From Bacillota bacterium (GTDB taxonomy: Bacteria > Bacillota > Clostridia > Oscillospirales > Ethanoligenentaceae), in assembly GCA_023391835.1 (NCBI GenBank), contig JAEWAE010000022.1:1-19216 (forward strand): 19,216 nt of DNA. The letters are read 5' to 3'. This document shows, piece by piece, positions 1-6,836 of this stretch. How positions within the stretch are numbered: position 1 is the first letter of the stretch; each line of letters begins with the position of its first letter. A program made the translations under genes and the position numbers. Under the pieces are notes generated by a model, which ran no database searches, was not told where the DNA came from, and saw only the letters and a list, made by a program, of their open reading frames with translations.

Positions 1-10
1 AATTTAGCAA

Positions 11-57
11 AACCCCGGGGGGGGGGGCCCGCCCCCCGGGGGGCCCCCGCCCCGTTT
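11..57 (-). terminator. Probable intrinsic terminator of prmA, sequence likely corrupted
   Basis: Downstream of the prmA stop lies an almost pure G/C stretch bounded by AAAAC on one side and GTTTTT on the other. Complementary G and C runs flanked by A and T runs are what a rho-independent terminator looks like. The homopolymers are implausibly long, with a run of more than ten G, and the arms do not pair cleanly. I infer a real terminator whose sequence was damaged by assembly at the contig edge. Confidence 0.4.
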
Positions 58-73
58 TTCCAAACGGATTCGA

Positions 74-1045
74 TCAAAGCCCGGCCGTCAGACAGACCCA
101 TCCGTTTTCCTGACTCCGGCCGCGCACCGTCAGCCCCGCGTCGGCCAGCCCTTTCGCCACCTCGTCCGCCCGGGCGTCGATGATGCCCGAGCAGATAAAG
201 GTGCCGTCCGGCCGCAGCAGGCCGGGCACCATGGGTGCCAGGGCCAGAATGACGTCGGCCACGATATTGGCCAGCACCACCCCGTAACGCTGCCGGCTCA
301 CCCGCTGCCGCAGCGCCCCGTCGGTGAGTATATCCCCCGTCAGCACGGTATACCGGCTGTCATCCACGCCGTTGAGCGCCGCGTTGTGGTGGGCCACCCG
401 CCGGGAGTTGGAATCGATATCCAGCGCCAGAGCGGAGCCGGCGCCCAGCTGCAGCGCGATAATCGACAGGATGCCGCTGCCGCAGCCGACATCCAGTACG
501 TCGTCGCCGGGCCGCAGGCACTCCTCCTCCGCATGGATGCACAGGCGGGTGCTCTCATGAGTGCCGGTGCCGAAGGTCATGCCGGGGTCGACGGTGAAAA
601 CCGTCCGCCCGGCAGCCTCCGCGGGGAGTTTTTCCCACGCGGGGCAGATAAACACCTTTTCGCCCACCGCCACAGGGTGGAAATATTTCTTCCAACTGTT
701 GGCCCAATCCTCCTCGCTGACACCGCTGAGACTGACTGCCAGCCGGCCGAAACGGCCCTCCGTGTCCATCCGGCTCAGCTCGCGCATGCTGGCGCGCACG
801 GCCGCCAGCAGCTCGTTGCCTTCCGGCGTGGCGCTGACATAGAGCTTGACGCAGGTTTCCTGCCCCAGCTTGCGGCGGACCGCGTCGTCCACATAGTCCC
901 AATAGCGGGTGTTATCTTCTAAAAAACGCTCCATCTCCCGGCCGTCCTCGATTTCGGTGCCGGTGACGCCCAGCAGATACAGCCGGCCCGTCACCGCCTC
1001 GACTCCCTCCGGGGTGGTGGCAATTGTTACCTGTGTCCAATCCAT
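74..1045 (-). CDS. prmA: Ribosomal protein L11 methyltransferase PrmA
   Basis: SAM-dependent enzyme that methylates amino groups of ribosomal protein L11 in the cytoplasm. The 323-residue product has the normal family length. An N-terminal substrate-recognition domain (about 1-105) precedes a Rossmann methyltransferase domain. The family hallmark DPGMTFGTGTHEST is at 153-166, the SAM-binding loop LDVGCGSG at 184-191, an acidic strand end LALDID near 207-212, and the NIVAD motif at 260-264. The open frame extends 17 codons further upstream, but the ATG at 1045 has AAAGGA about 9 bases before it and starts with the usual MDWTQV, so I place the start there. It appears monocistronic: divergent from the MATE gene, with a terminator-like tract behind it. 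Confidence 0.95.
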   Translation of the reverse strand: MDWTQVTIATTPEGVEAVTGRLYLLGVTGTEIEDGREMERFLEDNTRYWDYVDDAVRRKLGQETCVKLYVSATPEGNELLAAVRASMRELSRMDTEGRFGRLAVSLSGVSEEDWANSWKKYFHPVAVGEKVFICPAWEKLPAEAAGRTVFTVDPGMTFGTGTHESTRLCIHAEEECLRPGDDVLDVGCGSGILSIIALQLGAGSALALDIDSNSRRVAHHNAALNGVDDSRYTVLTGDILTDGALRQRVSRQRYGVVLANIVADVILALAPMVPGLLRPDGTFICSGIIDARADEVAKGLADAGLTVRGRSQENGWVCLTAGL

Positions 1046-1062
1046 CTGTTTTCGTCCTTTCC

Positions 1063-1112
1063 GTACTCGTGACGAGTTACCCGTACCGAGTTGCATACCG
1101 GTTTCCAGTATA
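1063..1112 (-). promoter_or_regulatory. prmA leader with dyad and candidate -10
   Basis: On the minus strand TATACT (1107-1112) is a fair -10 box about 60 bases upstream of the prmA start. Its -35 is poor, with TTCCTT at the right distance. The leader downstream carries a perfect dyad, ACTCG-TGA-CGAGT (1065-1077). The word CCGTAC occurs twice, at 1061 and 1085. The role of the dyad is unknown. The rest of the 1046-1268 gap, which must also hold the MATE promoter, shows no convincing promoter on the plus strand. Confidence 0.3.
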
Positions 1113-1268
1113 CACAGTTTTCTCCTGAAAAGGAAGTCCCCGCCCTATAGCAATTCCATTTAAGATTGGGAAAAGTCCCGGTTCGTCCGTCCCGCTCTCG
1201 GCGAAAAGGCGAATCATTCCACACGGGTCAATCCGATCGGGAGATGCTGGACTGAAAGGCATGGCGTT

Positions 1269-2660
1269 TTGAATTTGGCCCACATATTCCGGCGGCTGGA
1301 CCGCTACTGCGAACGGCATTTTTCCGGCGACGGCATGACATATCGGCAAATTATGGCGATCATCGCACCGGTGCTGGTCGATCAGGCCTTTATCGTCGGC
1401 ATGAGCATGATCAACACCGCGCTGATCAGTTCCTCGGGCATGGCCGCGCTGAGTGCCGTGAGCATGGTGGATTCGGTCAATCTGCTGTTGATCAATATTT
1501 TCATCGCGCTGGCCACCGGCGGCACCGTCATCGTGGCCCAGTATAAGGGCGCGGGCGGCGACCGGATGGTCAACAAGGCGGCCGCCACCTCCATCGCCGT
1601 GGATGTGCTGGTCTCGGGCGGCATCGGCGCGCTGATGCTGGCTTTCCACGCCCCGCTGCTGCATATTCTTTTCGGCGGTGCGGCGCACGACGTGATGCAG
1701 AACGCCGTGGTCTATTTCCTCGGCTCGAGTATTTCCTATGTCGGCATCGCGGTGGAAGAATCCGTCTGCAGCAGCCTGCGGGGCGTGGGCGAGACCCGCT
1801 CGGCCCTGTTGCTGTCGCTTATCATGAATCTTTCCTACGTACTTTTCAACATCCTGCTGGTGACCATCCTGCACATGGGCGTGCTGGGCATGACCATCGC
1901 CATCAATCTGGCCCGCTATCTGGGGGCGGCCTGCTCGCTTTTGTTTTTGAGGGGGACTCGCAGCTGCATCCGTTTCCATTTCCGCGATCTTTTCCCGCTG
2001 GATATGTCCATGCTGCGGCGCATATTCGTCGTGGGCCTGCCGTTTGCCGCGGAGCAGGGCTTTTTTCAAGGCGGCAAGCTGCTCACCCAGACCTTCATTG
2101 TCCAGCTTGGCACCTATGCGCTGGCCACCAATGCCATATGCAACAGCTTTTCCGGTGTGCTTCAGATACCGGGCAACGCGCTGTCGCTGGCCGTGGTGAC
2201 GGTGGTGGGCCAGTGCATGGGGCGGCGCAACATTCACGACGCCCGCAAATTTTCCCGGCTTTTCGTGTGGGCCTCCGCCGTCTCGTTCATTGTGACCTCG
2301 CTGCTGCTTCTGCCGGTCTTTATGCCGCTGGTTTATTTTTTCCACGCGCCGGCGCCGATCATCCCGGATATTGTGCGGCTGGAGCTGGTAACCAGCCTGT
2401 TCCAGATTCCGGTCTGGTCGATCAGTTTCGTGCTGCCCTCGGCGCTGCGGGCGGCAGGGGACGCCAAATTCACTTCCATCACCGCCATGCTCACCATGTG
2501 GCTGGTGCGGGTCGTGCTCGGTTATGTGCTGGGCATCGTCATGCATTACGGCATCGGGGGCGTCTGGCTTGCCATGAATCTCGAGTGGTGCGTACGGGGC
2601 ACAATCTTCCTGATCCGCTATCGGGGAAATCGCTGGTATGCCCATCATCTGATCGACTGA
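1269..2660 (+). CDS. MATE family multidrug/Na+ antiporter
   Basis: Integral membrane exporter of the MATE (multidrug and toxic compound extrusion) family, probably driven by a Na+ or H+ gradient; the substrate cannot be told from sequence. The 463-residue product has the family's length and is hydrophobic throughout, in two MatE halves (about 27-185 and 245-405). The first half opens with the typical QIMAIIAPVLVDQAFIVG. I chose the TTG at 1269 because AAAGG (1255-1259) sits 9 bases ahead of it. The first in-frame ATG (1335, residue 23) would also give a full-length transporter. It is a single gene, closed by the shared terminator at 2674-2711. Confidence 0.93.
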   Translation: MNLAHIFRRLDRYCERHFSGDGMTYRQIMAIIAPVLVDQAFIVGMSMINTALISSSGMAALSAVSMVDSVNLLLINIFIALATGGTVIVAQYKGAGGDRMVNKAAATSIAVDVLVSGGIGALMLAFHAPLLHILFGGAAHDVMQNAVVYFLGSSISYVGIAVEESVCSSLRGVGETRSALLLSLIMNLSYVLFNILLVTILHMGVLGMTIAINLARYLGAACSLLFLRGTRSCIRFHFRDLFPLDMSMLRRIFVVGLPFAAEQGFFQGGKLLTQTFIVQLGTYALATNAICNSFSGVLQIPGNALSLAVVTVVGQCMGRRNIHDARKFSRLFVWASAVSFIVTSLLLLPVFMPLVYFFHAPAPIIPDIVRLELVTSLFQIPVWSISFVLPSALRAAGDAKFTSITAMLTMWLVRVVLGYVLGIVMHYGIGGVWLAMNLEWCVRGTIFLIRYRGNRWYAHHLID

Positions 2661-2673
2661 ACGTCGGCCGATA

Positions 2674-2711
2674 AAACTGCCCCGGTGGGGGAATTCCCGC
2701 CGGGGCAGTTT
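2674..2711. terminator. Bidirectional terminator between MATE gene and serine hydrolase
   Basis: Perfect 12-bp inverted repeat AAACTGCCCCGG (2674-2685) and CCGGGGCAGTTT (2700-2711). The loop can itself pair GGG with CCC around AATT. A and T ends on both strands let it serve both convergent genes. The minus-strand reading has the better T run (GTTTTAT). Confidence 0.85.
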
Positions 2712-2729
2712 GGGCAGCACGAATGTCCC

Positions 2730-3503
2730 TCAGGCGTTCGCCATGTGGGCGCGATACAGCGCATAGGCCGTGCGGGATATGAATTGCCGCGTCTGCACCG
2801 TGTCGGTGTCCTCGGAGGCGATGCAGAGCACAAAAGGCCGGTCGGCGCAGATAATGCCCGCGTCGTGGGTGATGCCGGTGTCCTCGCCCGTCTTATGGGC
2901 CACGGGCACGGTTTCCGGCAGCATACCGGGTATTTTGTAATCGATCTGCTGCAGCTTGAGCATTTCCAGCATTGCACGGCTTTCGTCGGGCGAAACGATT
3001 TTGCCGCCCCAGAGCAGCTCGAAAAAGCGGCCGATATCCGTCGGGCAAAAGGTGTTGCGGCGGCCTTTGCGGGCGCCGTCCCGGTCGTAAAGCAGCCGCT
3101 CCATCCGCGTATGGCGCAGCCCGAGTTCCTGCATATACCGGTTGACGGAGTTGACGCCCACCCGGCGGGCCAGCATATTGGCCGCGCTGTTGTCGCTGAT
3201 GACGATCATCAGGTTGCATAGATCCTGCAGCGTCAGCAGCGCGCCGTCATGGATATAGGCCACTGCGCCGCAGGAAGGCACCTTGTCTTCCCGGCGGATC
3301 TCGCACAGCTGATCGGGGCACAGGCTCCCCTCCCCAAACTGACGGTAAAGCTCGGCCATAATCGGCAGCTTGATGATGCTGGCGGCGGTAAATGTCTCTT
3401 CTTCCCGAATGCCGAAATGCTCGCCGGTCTGCAAATCGCGGTAATAGAGCCCCACCCGCCCGGGCAACTGCTCACACTCCGCTTCGATGCGGCTAAAATC
3501 CAT
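2730..3503 (-). CDS. Class A beta-lactamase-related serine hydrolase, cytoplasmic
   Basis: A 257-residue member of the class A beta-lactamase / penicillin-recognising fold. The three catalytic motifs are present in order: SIIK (nucleophile S42, K45), SDN (103-105) and KTG (204-206). Two things are unlike a true beta-lactamase. The stretch that should carry the deacylating Glu166 reads RMERLLYDRDG (133-143), with Leu at the aligned position. There is also no signal peptide or membrane anchor: the protein begins MDFSRIEAECEQ. The ATG at 3503 is chosen because GGAAAGGAAG lies about 9 bases upstream; an upstream GTG at 3530 adds only nine polar residues. It could be a peptidase or esterase acting on cell-wall-like peptides rather than a resistance enzyme, and its substrate is unknown. 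It lies next to the peptide-binding lipoprotein gene on the same strand, behind that gene's terminators. Confidence 0.85.
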   Translation of the reverse strand: MDFSRIEAECEQLPGRVGLYYRDLQTGEHFGIREEETFTAASIIKLPIMAELYRQFGEGSLCPDQLCEIRREDKVPSCGAVAYIHDGALLTLQDLCNLMIVISDNSAANMLARRVGVNSVNRYMQELGLRHTRMERLLYDRDGARKGRRNTFCPTDIGRFFELLWGGKIVSPDESRAMLEMLKLQQIDYKIPGMLPETVPVAHKTGEDTGITHDAGIICADRPFVLCIASEDTDTVQTRQFISRTAYALYRAHMANA

Positions 3504-3541
3504 AGTGACGAACTTCCTTTCCAAAAGCACCGGAGCATTGG

Positions 3542-3557
3542 GGGCCGCACGCGGCCC
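3542..3557. repeat. Short GC dyad upstream of the serine hydrolase
   Basis: Perfect inverted repeat GGGCCGC-AC-GCGGCCC about 40 bases before the hydrolase start. It could be a leader hairpin or an operator half-pair. I find no clear promoter for this gene between here and the terminators at 3609-3689. Confidence 0.35.
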
Positions 3558-3608
3558 GGATAAAAGCGTCGGTTCCTTCTATTGACACGGCCGTGGTTTT
3601 TCACAGCA

Positions 3609-3640
3609 AAATGCGCATTGCCGACCGGCAATGCGCATTT
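3609..3640 (-). terminator. Intrinsic terminator of the peptide-binding protein gene (distal hairpin)
   Basis: Perfect 14-bp stem AAATGCGCATTGCC / GGCAATGCGCATTT with a four-base loop (3623-3626). On the minus strand the stem is followed by T and then TGCTG, so it can terminate transcription from the lipoprotein gene. It is the second of two consecutive perfect hairpins. Confidence 0.75.
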
Positions 3641-3657
3641 GACTGCGTGGTTCAGAC

Positions 3658-3689
3658 CATGCCGGAAAACCGGGCGGTTTTCCGGCATG
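3658..3689 (-). terminator. Proximal hairpin immediately after the peptide-binding protein stop
   Basis: Perfect 14-bp stem CATGCCGGAAAACC / GGTTTTCCGGCATG with a four-base loop (3672-3675), starting two bases after the stop codon. No T run follows, so by itself it looks more like a 3-prime end stabiliser than a terminator. It stacks 17 bases ahead of the distal hairpin. Confidence 0.55.
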
Positions 3690-3691
3690 AT

Positions 3692-5302
3692 TCACTGCAC
3701 ATAGGCGTTTTCAAAAATCATGTGTCCGGAATAATCGCTGCGGATGCCCTTGATACTGGGCTTCGCGATATAGGTGGCCACGAAGAAGCGCAACGGCATG
3801 ATCGGCATCTGATCCATCAGCAGCTTTTCCGCCTTGACGAGATCCTGCGAGCGCTGCTTCTGATCCTGGGTGTTGGTGGAGTCTTCGATCAAGGCGTCAT
3901 AGTCGGCGTTGGACCAGCGGTTGTTTTTGGCGTTGGCACTGGTAATGAACTGGTTGAGGTGATCCACCGGGTCGGGGTAGTCGGCCGTCCAGCCGTCGCT
4001 GGCGATCGTGAAGTTGCCCTGATGGACTTCCGTCCAGTAAACCTTGGAGTCGATGGTCTTAATGTCGACCTGCACGCCGAGGTTGGTCTTCCACATGCTC
4101 TGGAGCGCCTGGGCCACGTCCTTTTCGGTGTCGTTGGCTTTGCACACCAGCGTGATGGCCGGCATGCCGGTGCCGTTGGGATAACCCGCATCGGCCAGCA
4201 GCTGCTTGGCCTGGGTCACGTTTTCGGTGACGAGGTTGCCCGAAACGTCGCGGAACTGCTTGCTGGTCTGGGCCGGGTCGTTGACGCCGTAAGGCACCTC
4301 GCCCTCGGCCGCTTTTTCGCCCGACTGCAGAATATTGTTGATGATCTGTTTGCGGTCAATGGCCATGCTGAAGGCCTTGCGCACCCGCGCGTCGGTGAAG
4401 GGCTTGGCGGTGCAGTTGAAGTCGTAATAGCCGGTGCCGATGCGGGCCACGTTGTGCAGCTCGCTGCTCTTCTGGAACTGCTTGAGGCCCTGGGCGCTGA
4501 GGTTGGCATCCACGTCGATCTCATTGCTGGTGTAAGCCGCCAGCTCCGAATCGGCCGAGGAGATAAAGACAAGGTTGAGGTTCTGGAGCTTGACGTTTTG
4601 TGCGTCGTAATAATAGGGATTGCGCGCCAGCGTGTATTTCTGCTTGGGCTGATAGTTGGTCATCTTGAAGGGGCCGTCGCAGATGTAAGTAGAGGCCGAT
4701 TTGGTCCAGTCCTTATTGGCTTCGATCACATCCTGGCGCAGCGGCACGGTGTCGACATAGGCCAGGTAATACAGAAAATTGGCGTCGGGCTTTTCCAGCG
4801 TCACCTGAAGCGTGTGGTCATCCACCGCCTTGACGCCGACACTGTCGGCCGTCGCCTGCTTGGAGTTATAGGCCTTGGCGTTTTTGAGCGCGTAAAGATC
4901 GGAAGCCACCGGCGACGCGGTGTCGGGATTCAGCACGCGTTTCCAGGAATACTCGAAATCGCCCGCGGTGACCGCTTTGCCGTCCGACCACTTGGCCGTG
5001 GTTTTGATTTTAAAAGTATAGTTGAGCCCGCTGGAATCCTCGGTGTAGCTGTCGCAGATGGCTTTCACCAGCTTGTTGCTGGCATCGGTCTTGAAAAGCC
5101 CCGTCCACATGTTGATCAGCACGTTGGTGGAAAGCAGATAGTTATCCTGCGAGGGGTCGAGCGTTTCCGGCTCGTCGGACAGCGCCCAGGTGATTTTCTG
5201 TTTCTGGGCAGACGATTTGCTGCCGCCCGTCGAACATCCCGCCATGGCGGATGCCGCGATGGCTGCCGTCAGGATCAGCGCCGCGGCTTTTTTCCAATTC
5301 AT
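3692..5302 (-). CDS. oppA: Oligopeptide ABC transporter substrate-binding lipoprotein
   Basis: Extracellular receptor (SBP family 5, OppA/DppE/MppA group) that would deliver peptides to a dppBCDF-type permease; the only one in the window is at 10040-13902. The 536-residue product begins MNWKKAAALILTAAIAASAM with lipobox AMAGC, giving a lipidated Cys at 23, so it is anchored to the outer face of the membrane. Family features include DEPETLDP near 45-52, KWSDGKAVTAGDFEYSWKR, and CDGPFKMTNY in the middle. The ATG at 5302 is preceded by GGGGAGG with about 8 bases spacing; upstream in-frame codons lack a signal sequence. It is transcribed alone from a near-perfect promoter (5400-5428) and closed by tandem hairpins. 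The specificity is not visible in the sequence. Muropeptides are suggested only by the neighbours. Confidence 0.92.
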   Translation of the reverse strand: MNWKKAAALILTAAIAASAMAGCSTGGSKSSAQKQKITWALSDEPETLDPSQDNYLLSTNVLINMWTGLFKTDASNKLVKAICDSYTEDSSGLNYTFKIKTTAKWSDGKAVTAGDFEYSWKRVLNPDTASPVASDLYALKNAKAYNSKQATADSVGVKAVDDHTLQVTLEKPDANFLYYLAYVDTVPLRQDVIEANKDWTKSASTYICDGPFKMTNYQPKQKYTLARNPYYYDAQNVKLQNLNLVFISSADSELAAYTSNEIDVDANLSAQGLKQFQKSSELHNVARIGTGYYDFNCTAKPFTDARVRKAFSMAIDRKQIINNILQSGEKAAEGEVPYGVNDPAQTSKQFRDVSGNLVTENVTQAKQLLADAGYPNGTGMPAITLVCKANDTEKDVAQALQSMWKTNLGVQVDIKTIDSKVYWTEVHQGNFTIASDGWTADYPDPVDHLNQFITSANAKNNRWSNADYDALIEDSTNTQDQKQRSQDLVKAEKLLMDQMPIMPLRFFVATYIAKPSIKGIRSDYSGHMIFENAYVQ

Positions 5303-5399
5303 ATCGAAATCCTCCCCATAAGCGGCCGGGCTAGTTAAAAAGGGGGAGCACCGGCCCTTCCCGGCAACTTCCCCACTGTGTCTGTCCGGCATCAGCTAC

Positions 5400-5428
5400 A
5401 TTATACGCATTCCGATTCGGGATGTCAA
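5400..5428 (-). promoter_or_regulatory. Consensus sigma-A promoter of the peptide-binding protein gene
   Basis: On the minus strand TTGACA (5428-5423) is followed by exactly 17 bases and then TATAAT (5405-5400), a full match to the housekeeping consensus. Transcription would begin near 5393, leaving a leader of about 90 bases before the start codon. Confidence 0.85.
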
Positions 5429-5435
5429 TATTGTA

Positions 5436-5449
5436 TTGCATGTTTGCAA
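5436..5449. promoter_or_regulatory. Dyad abutting the -35 box, candidate operator
   Basis: TTGCA-TGTT-TGCAA is a perfect 5-bp inverted repeat with a four-base spacer. It ends eight bases upstream of the -35 box of the lipoprotein promoter. An activator or repressor dimer could bind there, but I recognise no known operator. Confidence 0.35.
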
Positions 5450-5557
5450 GTCCAATTATGCATTTTGTCGATTATGAGGGTGCTTCGGCGGGTTTTCCGG
5501 CGGATTTTGTGAGATTGGCCCGCGCCAGACCGCCGTCTGTGCAGCCCGGCCATTTTA

Positions 5558-5566
5558 TGCTATAAT
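5558..5566 (+). promoter_or_regulatory. Extended -10 promoter of the racemase-peptidase operon
   Basis: TGCTATAAT is a perfect extended -10 element (TGn plus TATAAT at 5561-5566). The -35 at 17 bases (TGTGCA, 5538-5543) is weak, as is usual for this class. Transcription would start near 5573, about 73 bases before the racemase ATG. Confidence 0.7.
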
Positions 5567-5645
5567 GTGGGCATGCAGCCGGCGGGCATGCTCCCCCGGC
5601 CGGCAGATGAAGATATAAGCCTCCGTGAAAGGATGGACCTGCAAT

Positions 5646-6836
5646 ATGGATGAAACCGCCCGCACCTGGGCCGAGGTCGACCTGGATGCCGTCGCCCACA
5701 ATCTGGCTGTGGCGCGCCGTTTGTTGCCTCCCGGGGTGAAAACCGCCTGCGTGCTCAAGGCGGACGCCTACGGTCTGGGTGCGGCCGCCGTGGCCGGCGT
5801 GCTGCTGGAAGGCGGCGCCGATATGCTGGCCGTCGCCTGCGTGCCGGAAGCGCTGGAGCTGCGCCGGCTTTACCCCGACGCGCGGCTGCTGGTGCTCGGC
5901 CACACACCGGACGGCTGGCTGCCCGACGCCCTGGCTGCCGACATCACGCTTGCCATTGGGAGCCTTGCGCAGGCGCAGGCCGTTTCTCTTGCGGCGCAGG
6001 CGGCCGGCGCCGCCGCCCGGGTGCACATCCAGGTGGATACCGGCTTCCACCGGCTGGGCGTGCCCGCCGGGCCGGGGGCGGCGGATGAGATTGCCCGCAT
6101 GACCGCCTGCCCCGGCCTTGTCGCCGAGGGCATTTTTACCCATCTGGCCCTCACTTCCCAGCCGGAGGACGAGCGGCAGTTTGCCCTTTTTACGGCCCTG
6201 ACGGATGAGCTGGCGCGTCGGGGCATCCGTTTCCCCCTGCGCCATGTCTGCGACAGCATCGGCATGGTGCGCTACCCGCAGTACCGACTGGATATGGTGC
6301 GCCCCGGGGCCTTCTTATACGGTGTGCGGCCCTCCCGTTTCACCGACCCTGCGGTGACGCTCGCGATGCCCCTGGCCTTCAAGACTCGCCTTTCCCGCGT
6401 GGCCGATATTGAAAAAGGCGGGGGTGTCAGCTACGATTACACCTACACGGCTCCCCGGAGCGGCCGGGTGGGTACGCTGGCGGCCGGCTATGTGGACGGC
6501 TACCCCCGCTGTCTGTCAAACCGTGCCCAAGTGCTTGTGCGGGACCGCCGGGCCCCGGTGGTGGGGCTCATCTGCATGGATCAGTGCATGATCGACCTCA
6601 CCGACATCCCCGAGGCGCAGCCCGGGGACGAAGTGCTGCTTTTCGGCCACAGCTCCCAGGGCGACATCCCGCTGGAGGAAGTCGCCGGCTGGGCCGGCAC
6701 CAACCGCAACGAAATCCTCAGCGGCGTCGGGCGGCGGGTGCCGCGGGTCTATCGCCGGCACGGCCGCCCGGCTGGCACGGCCGATTATCTGCTGGGCGGC
6801 TCCTGCCCGCCCGCGAAAGAAGGCAAATCAGAATGA
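5646..6836 (+). CDS. alr: PLP-dependent alanine racemase, possibly alanine/serine specificity
   Basis: Interconverts L- and D-alanine with pyridoxal phosphate in the cytoplasm. The 396-residue protein has the full Alr architecture: an N-terminal TIM barrel with PLP lysine K38 (LKADAYGLG) and DTGFHRLG at 131-138, and a C-terminal beta domain with catalytic Tyr263 in VSYDYTY, CMDQCMID at 310-317 and RRVPRVY. The unusual feature is GTNRNEI (351-357): Asn355 aligns with Tyr354 of the Geobacillus enzyme, a residue that restricts substrate size. VanT serine racemases carry Asn there. No VanT-type membrane domain is present. The ATG at 5646 follows GGATGG at 9 bases; a GTG at 5625 lacks a ribosome site. 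It is first in a four-gene operon, and its stop overlaps the next start. It could supply D-Ala for wall synthesis, but its company suggests use of D-amino acids released from peptides. Confidence 0.92.
   Translation: MDETARTWAEVDLDAVAHNLAVARRLLPPGVKTACVLKADAYGLGAAAVAGVLLEGGADMLAVACVPEALELRRLYPDARLLVLGHTPDGWLPDALAADITLAIGSLAQAQAVSLAAQAAGAAARVHIQVDTGFHRLGVPAGPGAADEIARMTACPGLVAEGIFTHLALTSQPEDERQFALFTALTDELARRGIRFPLRHVCDSIGMVRYPQYRLDMVRPGAFLYGVRPSRFTDPAVTLAMPLAFKTRLSRVADIEKGGGVSYDYTYTAPRSGRVGTLAAGYVDGYPRCLSNRAQVLVRDRRAPVVGLICMDQCMIDLTDIPEAQPGDEVLLFGHSSQGDIPLEEVAGWAGTNRNEILSGVGRRVPRVYRRHGRPAGTADYLLGGSCPPAKEGKSE

Larger units (their letters stand above)
5303..5645. other. 343-base divergent regulatory region
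   Basis: Gene-free interval between the lipoprotein gene and the racemase operon. It holds the minus-strand promoter at 5400-5428, a TTGCA dyad just upstream of that promoter, and an extended -10 promoter for the racemase operon at 5558-5566. The racemase leader (5573-5645) contains two GCATGC palindromes (5571-5576 and 5586-5591) and two GCCGGC words that could fold weakly. I see no coding potential, riboswitch or mobile remnant. Confidence 0.6.

Noticed and set aside
1077..2720. A 547-codon open frame on the minus strand, opposite the MATE gene
   Set aside because: Composition is dominated by His, Gln, Asp and Arg, and it runs through the shared terminator and the prmA leader. The MATE reading is clear.
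2730..3503. Antibiotic-resistance beta-lactamase
   Set aside because: Lacks the deacylating Glu and any export signal, so calling it a resistance enzyme is not supported.
3582..3587. TTGACA on the plus strand
   Set aside because: No -10 box at 16-18 bases and no plus-strand gene downstream; a chance match.
3593..5338. A 581-codon open frame on the plus strand, opposite the peptide-binding lipoprotein
   Set aside because: Repetitive Val/Gly/His/Arg composition with no recognisable fold; the minus-strand gene has a lipobox, ribosome site, promoter and terminator.
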